Source: Sphingomonas sp. Leaf343 (GTDB taxonomy: Bacteria > Pseudomonadota > Alphaproteobacteria > Sphingomonadales > Sphingomonadaceae). From it: a stretch of DNA of 64,000 bases. This document shows positions 43,778-52,406 of the stretch, piece by piece. The translations under genes were made by a program, and so were the position numbers. Position 1 is the first letter of the stretch. Each line of letters starts with the position of its first letter. The notes under the pieces were generated by a model. The model made no database searches and was not told the origin of the DNA. It worked only from the letters and a program-made list of their open reading frames with translations. The DNA lies in assembly GCF_001423765.1 (NCBI RefSeq), contig NZ_LMPG01000010.1:311220-375219 (forward strand), read 5' to 3'.

Positions 43778-45603
43778 CAGGGTTGCCAGTTCGGCTGATA
43801 ACCCTTGTCGATCCGGCGATCGATGAAGAACGCCGCGCTGATGAAGGCCAGATGGGTCAGCGCCTGCGGAAAGTTGCCGAGCTGCAACCCGCGCTCGTCC
43901 AGCTCCTCCGCGAACAGGCCCAGCGTGTTGGCGTAGCTCATCCCCTTGGCGAGGATGATCTGCGCCTCGTCCAGCCGGCCCGCCCGCGCCAGACATTCCG
44001 CATACCAGAAGGTGCAGGTCGTGAACGCGCCCTCCCCGCCCTCCAGTCCGTCCGCATTGCGATAGCGATAGACCAGACCGTCGTCGCACAGATGCTCCTC
44101 GATCGCGTCCAGCGTCTTTAGCCAGACGGGGTCGGTCGACGAGACGAAGCGCATCAACGGCATCATCAACAGCGCCGCGTCCAGCTCGGTGCCGCCGCGC
44201 TCCTGCACGAAATAGCCATGTTCGGGATGCCGGAAATTATCCCAGACATCGGCGACGATCGCGTCGCGACACTCCGCCCACCGGACGACCGGCGCGGGTA
44301 ACGAGCGCTTCTTCGCCAGCCGGATCGCCCGGTCCAGCGCCACCCAGCACATCACCCGCGAATGCAGGAAATGGCGCGGTTCGGAACGCATCTCCCAGAT
44401 GCCGGCATCCGGCTGGTCCCAGTTGGACATGACGTGATCGACGATGCCGCGAACATGCTCCCAGCCCTCATGACTGATCGCCGCGCCGTATTTGTTGGAC
44501 AGATAGGTGCTGTCCATCAGTTCGCCGAAGATATCCAGCTGGCTCTGCGCGTGCGCGGCATTGCCGATCCGGACCGGGCGACTGGCGGCATAACCGGACA
44601 GGTGATCCAGTTCGGATTCGTCCAGCGCCTCCGATCCGTCGATCGAGTACATGATGCGGATCGGATTGTCGGCGTCGGACGCCATCAGCCTCTGCCCCGC
44701 CCAGCGGCGGAAATGCTCCGCCTCCTCGTAGAAGCCGAGCCGCATGAAGGCGTAGACGGTGAAGGACGCGTCCCTGATCCAGCTGGCGCGATAGTCCCAG
44801 TTGCGTCCCGCCCCGGACGCCTCCGGCAGCGAGAACGTCGCCGCCGCCGCGATCGAACCGTGGCGACGCGAGGTGAGGAGTTTCAGCGCCAGCGCCGACC
44901 GCATGACCTCCTCGCGCCAGCGACCCTTGTAGGTGGAACGGCCCGCCCACTCGCGCCACGCGGACCGGGTCGACACGATCTCCGCCGCGATCTCCGCCTC
45001 GTCGGGACGGACCAGCGCTTCCTCGCCCAGTACGAACCATGCCGTCTGCCCGGCAGACAGGGCGAAGCGCGCCTCCGCCGCATCCGGTTCGGCCGTCAGC
45101 GGCACCGACGCGAACAGCCGCAGCGTCAGGACGCGGCCGGCGAAGCGGATGCCGCCCTCCGCCTCCGTCACCCTTGGTGTTTCGCGGGCATAATCGAAAC
45201 GGGGCGCGCAACGGACCGTGAAGCTCACCGTCCCGCGCGTCACCGCGATCCGCCGGATCAGGCATCGCGCCTCCCGGTCGGGATGGGCGCGAGCCTCGGG
45301 ATGCGGCATCAGGTCGAGGACTTCGACGGCGGCGTCATCCGCCATCCAGCGCGTCAGCAGCAGGTTGGTGTCGGGGACGTAGAGTTGCAGATTGCGGGGC
45401 GCGGCCAGATCGGGCGTGATCGTGAATGCCCCGCCATTGCCGCTCGACAACAGATCGGCGAAGATCGACAGGCTGTCGAGCGATGGCCAGCAGAGATAGT
45501 CGATCGTCCCGTCGCGCGCGACCAGCGCAGCGGTTTCCAGGTCGCCGATGATCCCATGATCGCCGATCGTCCGCAGCGGCGGCACCGCCCCGCTCTCAAC
45601 CAT
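43777..45603 (-). CDS. Glycoside hydrolase family 15 (glucoamylase / trehalase type)
   Basis: A 608-residue cytoplasmic enzyme. An N-terminal beta-sandwich begins IGDHGIIGDLETAALVARDG, followed by WPSLDSLSIFADLL; the (alpha/alpha)6 barrel carries GRNWDYRASWIRDASFTVYA, the catalytic acid region near CRDAIVADVWDNF, and GAFTTCTFWYAECLARAGR near the end. Proteobacterial members with this start hydrolyse trehalose or alpha-1,4-glucans to glucose. Its first codons overlap the end of the SDR gene by 8 bases, and its stop overlaps the GNAT start, so the three form an operon. Confidence 0.88.
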   Translation of the reverse strand: MVESGAVPPLRTIGDHGIIGDLETAALVARDGTIDYLCWPSLDSLSIFADLLSSGNGGAFTITPDLAAPRNLQLYVPDTNLLLTRWMADDAAVEVLDLMPHPEARAHPDREARCLIRRIAVTRGTVSFTVRCAPRFDYARETPRVTEAEGGIRFAGRVLTLRLFASVPLTAEPDAAEARFALSAGQTAWFVLGEEALVRPDEAEIAAEIVSTRSAWREWAGRSTYKGRWREEVMRSALALKLLTSRRHGSIAAAATFSLPEASGAGRNWDYRASWIRDASFTVYAFMRLGFYEEAEHFRRWAGQRLMASDADNPIRIMYSIDGSEALDESELDHLSGYAASRPVRIGNAAHAQSQLDIFGELMDSTYLSNKYGAAISHEGWEHVRGIVDHVMSNWDQPDAGIWEMRSEPRHFLHSRVMCWVALDRAIRLAKKRSLPAPVVRWAECRDAIVADVWDNFRHPEHGYFVQERGGTELDAALLMMPLMRFVSSTDPVWLKTLDAIEEHLCDDGLVYRYRNADGLEGGEGAFTTCTFWYAECLARAGRLDEAQIILAKGMSYANTLGLFAEELDERGLQLGNFPQALTHLAFISAAFFIDRRIDKGYQPNWQP

Positions 45604-46414
45604 TGTCGCGAGATTCCGGGTAGAGCGACATGCCGCCATCGACGAACAGCGTCGTGCCCGTCACATAGTCCGCCTCGTCCGACGCCAGCCAGACCGCGGC
45701 GCGCGCGACATCCTCCGGCTCGCCGATCCGGCCGTAGGGGATCAATCGCAGCAGCTTCGTCAGCGCCGCGTCCGTCTCCCACGCGTCCCGGTTGATCGGA
45801 GTGCGGATCGCCCCCGGCGCGATCGCATTGACGCGGATGCCGTCGCCCGCAACCTCCTGCGCCAGCGATCGGGTGAGCATACGGACACCGCCCTTGGCCG
45901 CGGCATAGTTGACGTGCCCGGCCCAGGGGATCACCTCGTGCACCGAACTCATCGCGATGATCGCCCCGGCACTCCGCGCGGGTCGCCCCTCCCGCGGTTG
46001 CGCCCGGAAGCGGCGCACGGCCTCCCGCGCACACAGGAATTGCCCCGTCAGGTTGACGCCGATCACGGTGTTCCATTCGTCGAGGCTCATCTCGGCAAAG
46101 GCGGCATCCTTTTGCACGCCCGAATTGGCGACGAGCAGATCGATCCGGCCGAATGCGGCCACCGTTTCATCGAACAGGCGAACGACATCGTCCTCCTGCG
46201 AGACATCCGCCCGCACCGCCACCGCCCGACCACCGGCACCGATGATGCGGTCGACCAGATCGTCGGCCGGTTCGGGGTGCGAGCGATAGTTGACGACGAC
46301 CGCCGCCCCCACCCCCGCCAGCGCCTCCGCGACCGCCAGCCCGATCCCGGAACTGGCGCCGGTGACGATGGCGACATGGTCTTTCAGGCGCAGGCTGGTG
46401 GCGGTCACAGGCAT
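45596..46414 (-). CDS. SDR family oxidoreductase, glucose 1-dehydrogenase-like
   Basis: A 272-residue Rossmann enzyme. NAD(P) loop TGASSGIGLAVAEAL; NSGVQKDAAF; catalytic Ser in IAMSSVHEVIPWAG; YAAAKGG with Tyr and Lys; C-terminal DYVTGTTLFVDGGMSLYP is typical of glucose 1-dehydrogenases. Being first in an operon with a GH15 enzyme that releases glucose supports oxidation of glucose to gluconolactone. Confidence 0.85.
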   Translation of the reverse strand: MPVTATSLRLKDHVAIVTGASSGIGLAVAEALAGVGAAVVVNYRSHPEPADDLVDRIIGAGGRAVAVRADVSQEDDVVRLFDETVAAFGRIDLLVANSGVQKDAAFAEMSLDEWNTVIGVNLTGQFLCAREAVRRFRAQPREGRPARSAGAIIAMSSVHEVIPWAGHVNYAAAKGGVRMLTRSLAQEVAGDGIRVNAIAPGAIRTPINRDAWETDAALTKLLRLIPYGRIGEPEDVARAAVWLASDEADYVTGTTLFVDGGMSLYPESRDNG

Positions 46415-46645
46415 TCTCCGGATGGCATGTGACGGGTCAACGACTCAGCCCCGGATCGGATGCGCGCGGCGCGACTCAGCGCAGACCGCCGCTGGTTGAT
46501 GCGGGTCTATGATCCGTATCAGACTGTTTTCACGTGTCTTTTTGTGGGCCGAAAGCGTTCTTTCCGCGACCGCCCGAAAAGTCGGTCAGGGACGATCGCG
46601 GTGCCCGCGACGTCCGGCGCAACGCTCTCACAAAGGGGATGCCGC

Positions 46646-47689
46646 ATGCTAGATGAACCACAATTGGTCGCCGCTTTGGACCGACGCGTCCGGCGGCGCG
46701 ACGAACGTCGCGATTTCTTCAAGGCCGCGATCGGCGCGGCGGCGATCGGTGCCAGCGCCGTCGCGTTCTCGCCAAAAGCGACCGCGCAGGCCGCGAACCT
46801 CGACGCGGACATCCTCAACTTCGCGCTGAACCTCGAATATCTAGAGGCGCAATTCTACAGCTACGCCTTCGACGGAACCGGACTGCCCGACAGCCTTCTC
46901 GGCGGTTCGACCGCGCAGGGCGCGCGCGGCAGCGTGATCGTCGGGACGACCAATCCGGCCCGTGCCGTGAACTTCGGCGGCGAGCCCGTCATCCAGCAAT
47001 ATGCACGCGAGATCGCCGCCGACGAACGCGCGCATGTCGCCTTCCTGCGAACCGCGCTGGGATCGGCGGCGGTCGCGCAGCCGACGATCAACATCTCCGG
47101 AGATCCCGACGGGCCGTTCACCGCCGCGGCCACCGCTGCGGGCGTGCCGCTGACCAACGGCGTGTTCGATCCCTATGCGTCGCCCGACAATTTCCTGCTC
47201 GGCGCCTATCTGTTCGAGGATGTCGGGGTGACCGCCTACAAGGGGTCGTCCTCGCTCCTGACCAACACCACCTTCCTCGATGCGGCCGCCGGCATCCTGG
47301 CGGCGGAGGCGTTTCACGCCGGCATCATCCGCGGCGCGCTCTATCGTCGAGGACAGGCGATCCCCGCGCTCGTCACCGCGACCGAACAGATCGCGACGGC
47401 GCGCGATACGGTGGACGGCTCCACGACGCAGGCGGGTCCGCCGCAAACCTATGCCAATGACGATCAGGGCGTCGCATCGCGTCCGACGCCGCTGACGACG
47501 GAGGCCGGCGCGTCGACCGCGACCGGCAGCAACTTCGTGCCGACCGATGCCAACGGCATCACCTTCGGCCGGACCGCACAACAGGTCCTGAACATCGTCT
47601 ATCTGAACACCGCCAACGCGGCCGCGGAGCTGGGCGGGTTCTTCCCCGCCGGGGTCAATGGCGGCATCCGCGTCAGCGCCACCAAGTGA
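46646..47689 (+). CDS. Exported ferritin-like domain protein (first of tandem pair)
   Basis: A 347-residue protein. A twin-arginine-type leader (RRDERRDFFKAAIGAAAIGA) is followed by a ferritin-like four-helix region. The helix ADILNFALNLEYLEAQFYSY and IAADERAHVAFLRTALGSAA carry the Glu/His metal ligands expected of the Ferritin_2 (DUF4439-like) family; ILAAEAFHAGIIRGALYRRG gives the fourth ligand set. Such proteins occur widely in sphingomonads and deinococci and are linked with desiccation and oxidative stress, without a proven activity. The 231-base gap before it shows no recognisable promoter. Confidence 0.85.
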   Translation: MLDEPQLVAALDRRVRRRDERRDFFKAAIGAAAIGASAVAFSPKATAQAANLDADILNFALNLEYLEAQFYSYAFDGTGLPDSLLGGSTAQGARGSVIVGTTNPARAVNFGGEPVIQQYAREIAADERAHVAFLRTALGSAAVAQPTINISGDPDGPFTAAATAAGVPLTNGVFDPYASPDNFLLGAYLFEDVGVTAYKGSSSLLTNTTFLDAAAGILAAEAFHAGIIRGALYRRGQAIPALVTATEQIATARDTVDGSTTQAGPPQTYANDDQGVASRPTPLTTEAGASTATGSNFVPTDANGITFGRTAQQVLNIVYLNTANAAAELGGFFPAGVNGGIRVSATK

Positions 47690-47705
47690 GCAGGGAGTCA
47701 GCATC

Positions 47706-48749
47706 ATGAACGACAAGATCGATTTCCTCGCCACGATCGAGAAGGCGGAGCATCAACGCGCCGCACGCCGCAACTTCATCCGCCTGTGCGGCGGTGCGGC
47801 GGCGATGACGGGCGGGCTTGCCCTGCTGTCCGGGTGCGACGACGACGACACGCCCGATCCGGTGGTGACGCCGACCCCTGCCCCGACACAGGGCGCGGTG
47901 ACCGACGCCGACATCCTCAACTTCGCGCTACAGCTCGAATATCTGGAGGGGAATTACTACGCCTATGCCGTCACCGGCGGCGGCATCCCGGCCAATCTGC
48001 GCACCGGCACCGGTTTCCAGAGCGGCGTCATCGCCGGGTCGGGCGAAGGGGCCGCGCGGCAGGTGTCGTTTTCCGATCCGATCATCGCGCAATATGCGCG
48101 CGAGATCGCGTTCGACGAACTCGCGCACATCACCTTCCTGCGCACGCAACTGGGATCGGCCGCTGTCGCGCAGCCTAGCATCAACCTGTCGGGCAGCGCC
48201 TCGGTCATCACGCCCGGCGGCGCGACGGTGCCCGGTGCATTCACGGCGGCGGCGCGCGCGGCGGGGGTGATCGGCGCGACGGAGATCTTCGATCCGTTCG
48301 CGAACGACATCAACTTCCTGATCGGGTCCTATCTGCTGACGGATGTCGGCGTGTCCGCCTATCGCGGCTCGGCGCGTCTCATCACCAACAAGACCTATCT
48401 GGACGCCTCCGCCGGTATTCTCGCGACGGAAGCCTATCACGACGGCGTCATCCGCTCGTCGCTGTACGCGCTGGGATTGTCGGCCCCCTCGACGGCGATC
48501 TTCGACCGCATCCAGCGGATCTCCGATACACGCGACACGCTCGACGGATCGACCGATACCGATCAGGGCATCGGCACCGCCGGCAACGCCAACCTCGTGC
48601 CGACGGACGACAACGGACTGGTGCTCGGCCGCACCGCCAATCAGGTGCTGAACGTGGTATTCCAGAACGCCGCCGTCGGTACCCAGCGTGGCGGCTTCTT
48701 CCCGGAAGGTGTCAACGGCGCGATCCGGACGACCATCGCCAATCCCTGA
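47706..48749 (+). CDS. Exported ferritin-like lipoprotein (second of tandem pair)
   Basis: A 347-residue paralogue of the preceding protein. Its leader is twin-arginine-like (AARRNFIRLCGGAAAMTGG) and ends in a lipobox (ALLSGCDDDD), so this copy is probably lipid-anchored, unlike its neighbour. Ligand helices are conserved: ILNFALQLEYLEGNYYAYA, IAFDELAHITFLRTQLGSAA, ILATEAYHDGVIRSSLYALG. Starts 17 bases after the first copy's stop. Confidence 0.85.
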   Translation: MNDKIDFLATIEKAEHQRAARRNFIRLCGGAAAMTGGLALLSGCDDDDTPDPVVTPTPAPTQGAVTDADILNFALQLEYLEGNYYAYAVTGGGIPANLRTGTGFQSGVIAGSGEGAARQVSFSDPIIAQYAREIAFDELAHITFLRTQLGSAAVAQPSINLSGSASVITPGGATVPGAFTAAARAAGVIGATEIFDPFANDINFLIGSYLLTDVGVSAYRGSARLITNKTYLDASAGILATEAYHDGVIRSSLYALGLSAPSTAIFDRIQRISDTRDTLDGSTDTDQGIGTAGNANLVPTDDNGLVLGRTANQVLNVVFQNAAVGTQRGGFFPEGVNGAIRTTIANP

Positions 48750-48770
48750 GGCACGACCGGGACCAACGAA

Positions 48771-48802
48771 AAGGGCCGGGCCACTCGCGTGGCCCGGCCC
48801 TT
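48771..48802. terminator. Strong hairpin terminator
   Basis: Perfect 14-base arms (48771-48784 and 48789-48802) around TCGC, between the ferritin-like pair and the convergent outer-membrane gene. Confidence 0.85.
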
Positions 48803-48823
48803 GTTCATGCGCCCCGATAGGGA

Positions 48824-49672
48824 TCAGAAGCGAAACGCGGCCGTCGCGCGCAGGCTGTGCCAGCGGAACTGATCGTCGCCGCGGCGAAAATCGGTGCCGG
48901 TCGCGGAGCCGCCGTTCGTCGCGTTGGTGAACGGCGTTCCGACAGCGCCCGCCGCACGGACGCGGAAGTCGTCGTCCTGATACTGGTGGAACATATATTC
49001 CATGCCGACCGAGAAATTCCGCCCGATCTTCTGCTCGATGCCGCCGCCGCCGAGAATACCGAACTGGTTGCGGTCGCCGCTGCCCGTGAAGGTGTTGGTC
49101 GTGTTGGTCGACGCGAAGCGACGGTCGATCTTGGCATAGCCCGCACCGAACGTGCCGTAGAACAGCGTCGTGTCGGCCGCATAGCCGGCACGACCGCGAA
49201 CCGACGCCTCCCAGTCCACGTTGCGATACATGACATAGCTGGCCGGCGTGCTGGAGAAGGCGGTCACCGCATCGGTGATTTCGGTCTTGCCGAACTCGCC
49301 CACGACGCCGACGACGATGTTGCCGCGCTGTGCATCCATGCCGACGCGACCGTAATAGGCCCAGCCGTCCTTGTCCTTGTAGCAGCCACCGTTCGCGCCG
49401 GGCGACAATTGCGACCGTGCCGCACCGTTGCAAAAGCCGGGTGCGAAGGCGTTGCCGCCCGTCCCCGTCAGAACCTGATCGCCGAACCGCCCGTCCAGAT
49501 TGCGATCGAACTGGATCGTCGATCCGCGGTCGTTGCCCTGTATGTCATACCCGCCGGCGGCACCGACATAGATGCCCGAAAACGGCTGATCCTCGGTGGT
49601 CTCCTGCGCCGCGACAGGTGATGCGGCGACGATCGCGATCGAAGCTGCGGCAAGAACCATTTGAAAGCGCAT
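48824..49672 (-). CDS. Outer-membrane beta-barrel protein (OmpA/Omp25-like porin family)
   Basis: A 282-residue exported protein with a signal peptide ending at SPVAAQ. The mature start FSGIYVGAAGGYDIQG and the end SLRATAAFRF (terminal Phe) are typical of eight-stranded barrels of the Omp25/OmpW-like class, with alternating strands such as VEFGK-type segments and NFSVGMEYMFHQYQDDD. Two cysteines in FCNGAARSQLSPGANGGCY could form a surface-loop disulfide. Function probably structural. Confidence 0.85.
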   Translation of the reverse strand: MRFQMVLAAASIAIVAASPVAAQETTEDQPFSGIYVGAAGGYDIQGNDRGSTIQFDRNLDGRFGDQVLTGTGGNAFAPGFCNGAARSQLSPGANGGCYKDKDGWAYYGRVGMDAQRGNIVVGVVGEFGKTEITDAVTAFSSTPASYVMYRNVDWEASVRGRAGYAADTTLFYGTFGAGYAKIDRRFASTNTTNTFTGSGDRNQFGILGGGGIEQKIGRNFSVGMEYMFHQYQDDDFRVRAAGAVGTPFTNATNGGSATGTDFRRGDDQFRWHSLRATAAFRF

Positions 49673-49758
49673 AGTTTTTATTCCCGGCTAGAATGTCGGG
49701 TCCAATAACTTGGTGCAGCCGGAATGGGTCCATGTCGATCCGGCGATAGACATCGGCC

Positions 49759-49776
49759 TGTTGCAAGCCGGCAACA
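49759..49776 (-). terminator. Small hairpin after the hybrid kinase gene
   Basis: TGTTGC and GCAACA arms with a 6-base loop, directly after the stop of the kinase gene. Modest strength. Confidence 0.35.
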
Positions 49777-49790
49777 GACACCCTTCCGTG

Positions 49791-51428
49791 TCAGGCCGCG
49801 AGATGAATCCCGCTCATCCGCACCAGCGCCTCGGCCAGATGCTTGCGACGGAACGGCTTGCTCAACCGCGGCAGTCCCGCCGCGACCCCTTCGACATCGG
49901 CATAGCCGGACACGATCAGTGTCGGGATACCCAGCCATTCCTGCACCCTGAACGCCAGTTCGGTCCCGGTCATTCCCGGCATCAGGTGATCGCTGACGAC
50001 GATGTCCGGTCGCAGCCCCTCCCCGAGCAGCCCGATCGCCGCCTCCGCCGAGTCCGCCTCGACGACGGTGAAGCCCAGATCCTTCAGCATGAACGCGGTC
50101 GCGAACCGCACCAGCGTCTCGTCGTCGACCAGCAGGACGCACCCCGGCGCGCCGCAATGCAGCGGCTGCTCCGACTTGACCGGGACGACGGTAGCGGGCC
50201 GGTCCACCGCCGGCAGGCGCAGTTCCACCGTCGTCCCCCGGCCCGGCTCGCTGTACAGCGTCAGGCTGCCGCCGAGTTGCGCGGCCAGCCCATGGACCAT
50301 CGACAGCCCCAGCCCCGTCCCCTTCCCCAGTCCCTTGGTCGAGAAGAACGGCTCGACCGCGCGATCGAGGGTCGCGGGATCCATCCCCACGCCCGTATCG
50401 CCGACGACCAGCCGGATCATGCCGACGCCCGCCACCTGCTCGGCATGAACGCCCAGCGTCAGCGTGCCGCCATCGGGCATCGCATCACGCGCGTTCACCG
50501 CCAGATTCAGCACCGCCATCTCGACCTGGTTCGCATCCGCGAGCGCGTGCGGCAGCGCGGCGTCGCGTTCGACGTTGACCCGAATCCGCGGGCCGGAGGT
50601 GCTGGCGACCAGTTCAGCCATGCCGCCGACCAGATCGCCGATATCGATCGCCTGCGCCTGCAACGGCTGCCGCCGCGCAAACGCCAGCAGGCGCTGAACC
50701 AGCGTCTTGGCGCGTTCCGCCGATGCCAGCGCGCCGGCGATCGCCTGCCGCTCGCGGTGGTCGCTCACCGGGCGGCGCTGCAACGAGTCGAGCAGGCCCA
50801 GGATCGGCGTCAGCAGGTTGTTGAAGTCATGCGCGACGCCGCCGGTCAGGCTGCCCATCGCCTCCAGCTTCTGGCTCTGGCGCAACTGGTCGTGCGCGCG
50901 TTCCAGATCGGCGGTCCGCTCGGCGACGCGGCGTTCCAGCGTCTCGTTCAGCTCGCGCAGTTGCGCCTCGCTGGCGGTCAGTCGCGCCGCCGTCTCCTCG
51001 GCCCGTTCGCGCGCGGCGAGCAGGTCGCGTTCATAGGCGCGGCGATCGGTGGCATCGACGAACATCGCCCGGATGCCGATCGTCCGGCCGTCCCGCACCA
51101 CGTTCCGCCAGTCGCTGAGCACCGGCATGCGGTGCCCGTCCGAACATTTCAGATCGATCGCCACCTGACGCGCCGACCCTTCGGTCACCAGTTGCGGCGC
51201 GACATGCGTCTCGAAGAAGATCCGGCCCGCGGGCGTCATGATCGTCCGCAACGATACGCCCAGCAGCGCGTCCCGATCGATCCCGATCCACCCGGTCGCG
51301 GTATTGTTCGCGCGGATGATGCAGCCGTGGCTGTCGATCGTCAGATATCCGCACGGTGCATCGTCGTACAGCTCCGCCCGCGTTTCGTCCGGGGGAACGT
51401 CGTCCGACGGCGGCGGCATGACGGCCAT
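49791..51428 (-). CDS. PAS hybrid histidine kinase with C-terminal receiver, coupled to an RsbQ-like hydrolase
   Basis: A 545-residue soluble protein: PAS domain (about 15-130, APCGYLTIDSHGCIIRANN), a coiled linker (130-185), HisKA with His200 (GSLTGGVAHDFNNLLTPI), ATPase (VLNLAVNARDAMPDGG, GDTGVGMDP, GTGLGLSMVHGLAAQLGG) and a receiver with Asp480 (VVSDHLMPG). All active residues are present. The start lies two bases after the stop of the RsbQ-like gene. The N-terminal PAS is presumably where the hydrolase signal enters, by analogy with the PAS of RsbP. Confidence 0.9.
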   Translation of the reverse strand: MAVMPPPSDDVPPDETRAELYDDAPCGYLTIDSHGCIIRANNTATGWIGIDRDALLGVSLRTIMTPAGRIFFETHVAPQLVTEGSARQVAIDLKCSDGHRMPVLSDWRNVVRDGRTIGIRAMFVDATDRRAYERDLLAARERAEETAARLTASEAQLRELNETLERRVAERTADLERAHDQLRQSQKLEAMGSLTGGVAHDFNNLLTPILGLLDSLQRRPVSDHRERQAIAGALASAERAKTLVQRLLAFARRQPLQAQAIDIGDLVGGMAELVASTSGPRIRVNVERDAALPHALADANQVEMAVLNLAVNARDAMPDGGTLTLGVHAEQVAGVGMIRLVVGDTGVGMDPATLDRAVEPFFSTKGLGKGTGLGLSMVHGLAAQLGGSLTLYSEPGRGTTVELRLPAVDRPATVVPVKSEQPLHCGAPGCVLLVDDETLVRFATAFMLKDLGFTVVEADSAEAAIGLLGEGLRPDIVVSDHLMPGMTGTELAFRVQEWLGIPTLIVSGYADVEGVAAGLPRLSKPFRRKHLAEALVRMSGIHLAA

Positions 51429-51430
51429 CC

Positions 51431-52225
51431 CTATCGGGCCAGATAGCGTTCGATGATCGCGATCGTCTCCGCCGGCGCGCTCATGTGCGGACAATGTCCG
51501 GTCGCGTCCATCAGCGCCAGTTCCGCGTGCGGCATCTGCCCGACGATGTACGATCCCACGGCTTCCGGCGCGATCATGTCCGCCCGCGTCTGCATCACCA
51601 ACGTCGGCGTTCGGCACAGCGGCAGGTCGGGGCGATGATCGGACAGGAACGTCACCCGCGCGAAGCGCTTGGCGATGGCGGGATCGGTCCGGCAGAAACT
51701 GGCTCCCAGTGCCTGCCCCAGCTCGGGCCGGTCGGGATTGCCCATGATGATCGGCGCGGTGGCGCGCGACCAGCCCATGAAGTTGCTGTCGACGACCTCC
51801 AGCAACTCGTCCAGGTCGGTGCGGGTAAAGCCGCCGACATAACCCGGCTCGTCGATATAATATGGCGATGGACAGACCATGACGAGCGATCCCAGACAGT
51901 GCGGCCGCTGGACAGCCGCCAACAGTCCGATCATCGCACCGACCGAGTGTCCCACGAAAACGGCATTCTGCAGTGCGAGCTCGTCGAACAGTTCCACGAC
52001 ATCCGCGGCGTAGCCGTTGAGGCTGTTGTACTTATCCGGATCGTAGGACGACAGTTCCGATCCACCCGATCCGACATGATCGAACGATATCGTGCGATAT
52101 CGTTGCGCAAAATGCGGCGCGACATCATGCCAGGCCGTTTGATCGCATCCAAACCCGTGGGAAAACACAATCGTTTCAGGTCCATTCCCGGCAATCCGAA
52201 CGTCGTTTCTTCGCAGCGCGGTCAA
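51431..52225 (-). CDS. rsbQ: RsbQ-like alpha/beta hydrolase (KAI2/D14 family)
   Basis: A 264-residue protein beginning at a TTG, with AAGGGG just upstream. It follows Bacillus subtilis RsbQ almost position by position: FSHGFGCDQTAWHDVAPHF, FDHVGSGGSELSSYD, VFVGHSVGAMIGLLAA, SFCRTDPAIAKRFARVTFLS and GHCPHMSAPAETI. The catalytic triad is Ser94, Asp216, His244. In Bacillus, RsbQ processes or senses a small hydrophobic ligand and activates the PAS phosphatase RsbP. Here its partner should be the PAS hybrid kinase immediately downstream. Confidence 0.88.
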   Translation of the reverse strand: MTALRRNDVRIAGNGPETIVFSHGFGCDQTAWHDVAPHFAQRYRTISFDHVGSGGSELSSYDPDKYNSLNGYAADVVELFDELALQNAVFVGHSVGAMIGLLAAVQRPHCLGSLVMVCPSPYYIDEPGYVGGFTRTDLDELLEVVDSNFMGWSRATAPIIMGNPDRPELGQALGASFCRTDPAIAKRFARVTFLSDHRPDLPLCRTPTLVMQTRADMIAPEAVGSYIVGQMPHAELALMDATGHCPHMSAPAETIAIIERYLAR

Positions 52226-52341
52226 CTTGCATCCCCTTTGCCCGTGTTAGAGCTTAACGTGTTGATCTTGCTTTGCAACGTGAATGACGGCGCCCGAGAA
52301 GGCCGCGGTCCCCGCGCCGCCGCAGCAGAACGCCGCTCATC

Positions 52342-52366
52342 GATAATGACTTGCAATAACGATAAT
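52342..52366 (+). promoter_or_regulatory. Candidate Fur box upstream of the TonB receptor
   Basis: GATAAT hexamers at 52342 and 52361 flank TTGCAATAAC, an AT-rich patch in a GC-rich gap, similar to Fur-type GATAAT arrays. It is 41 bases before the ATG of an iron-siderophore-type receptor. Confidence 0.45.
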
Positions 52367-52406
52367 CAGGCCGCTAAGGCGCTCTCGTTCAGGGAGTTTT
52401 TAAAGA

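Noticed and set aside
49677..49705. TTGGAC-N17-AATAAA on the minus strand as promoter of the outer-membrane gene
   Set aside because: The transcript would start on the ATG itself, and the -10 is poor; not reported as a feature.
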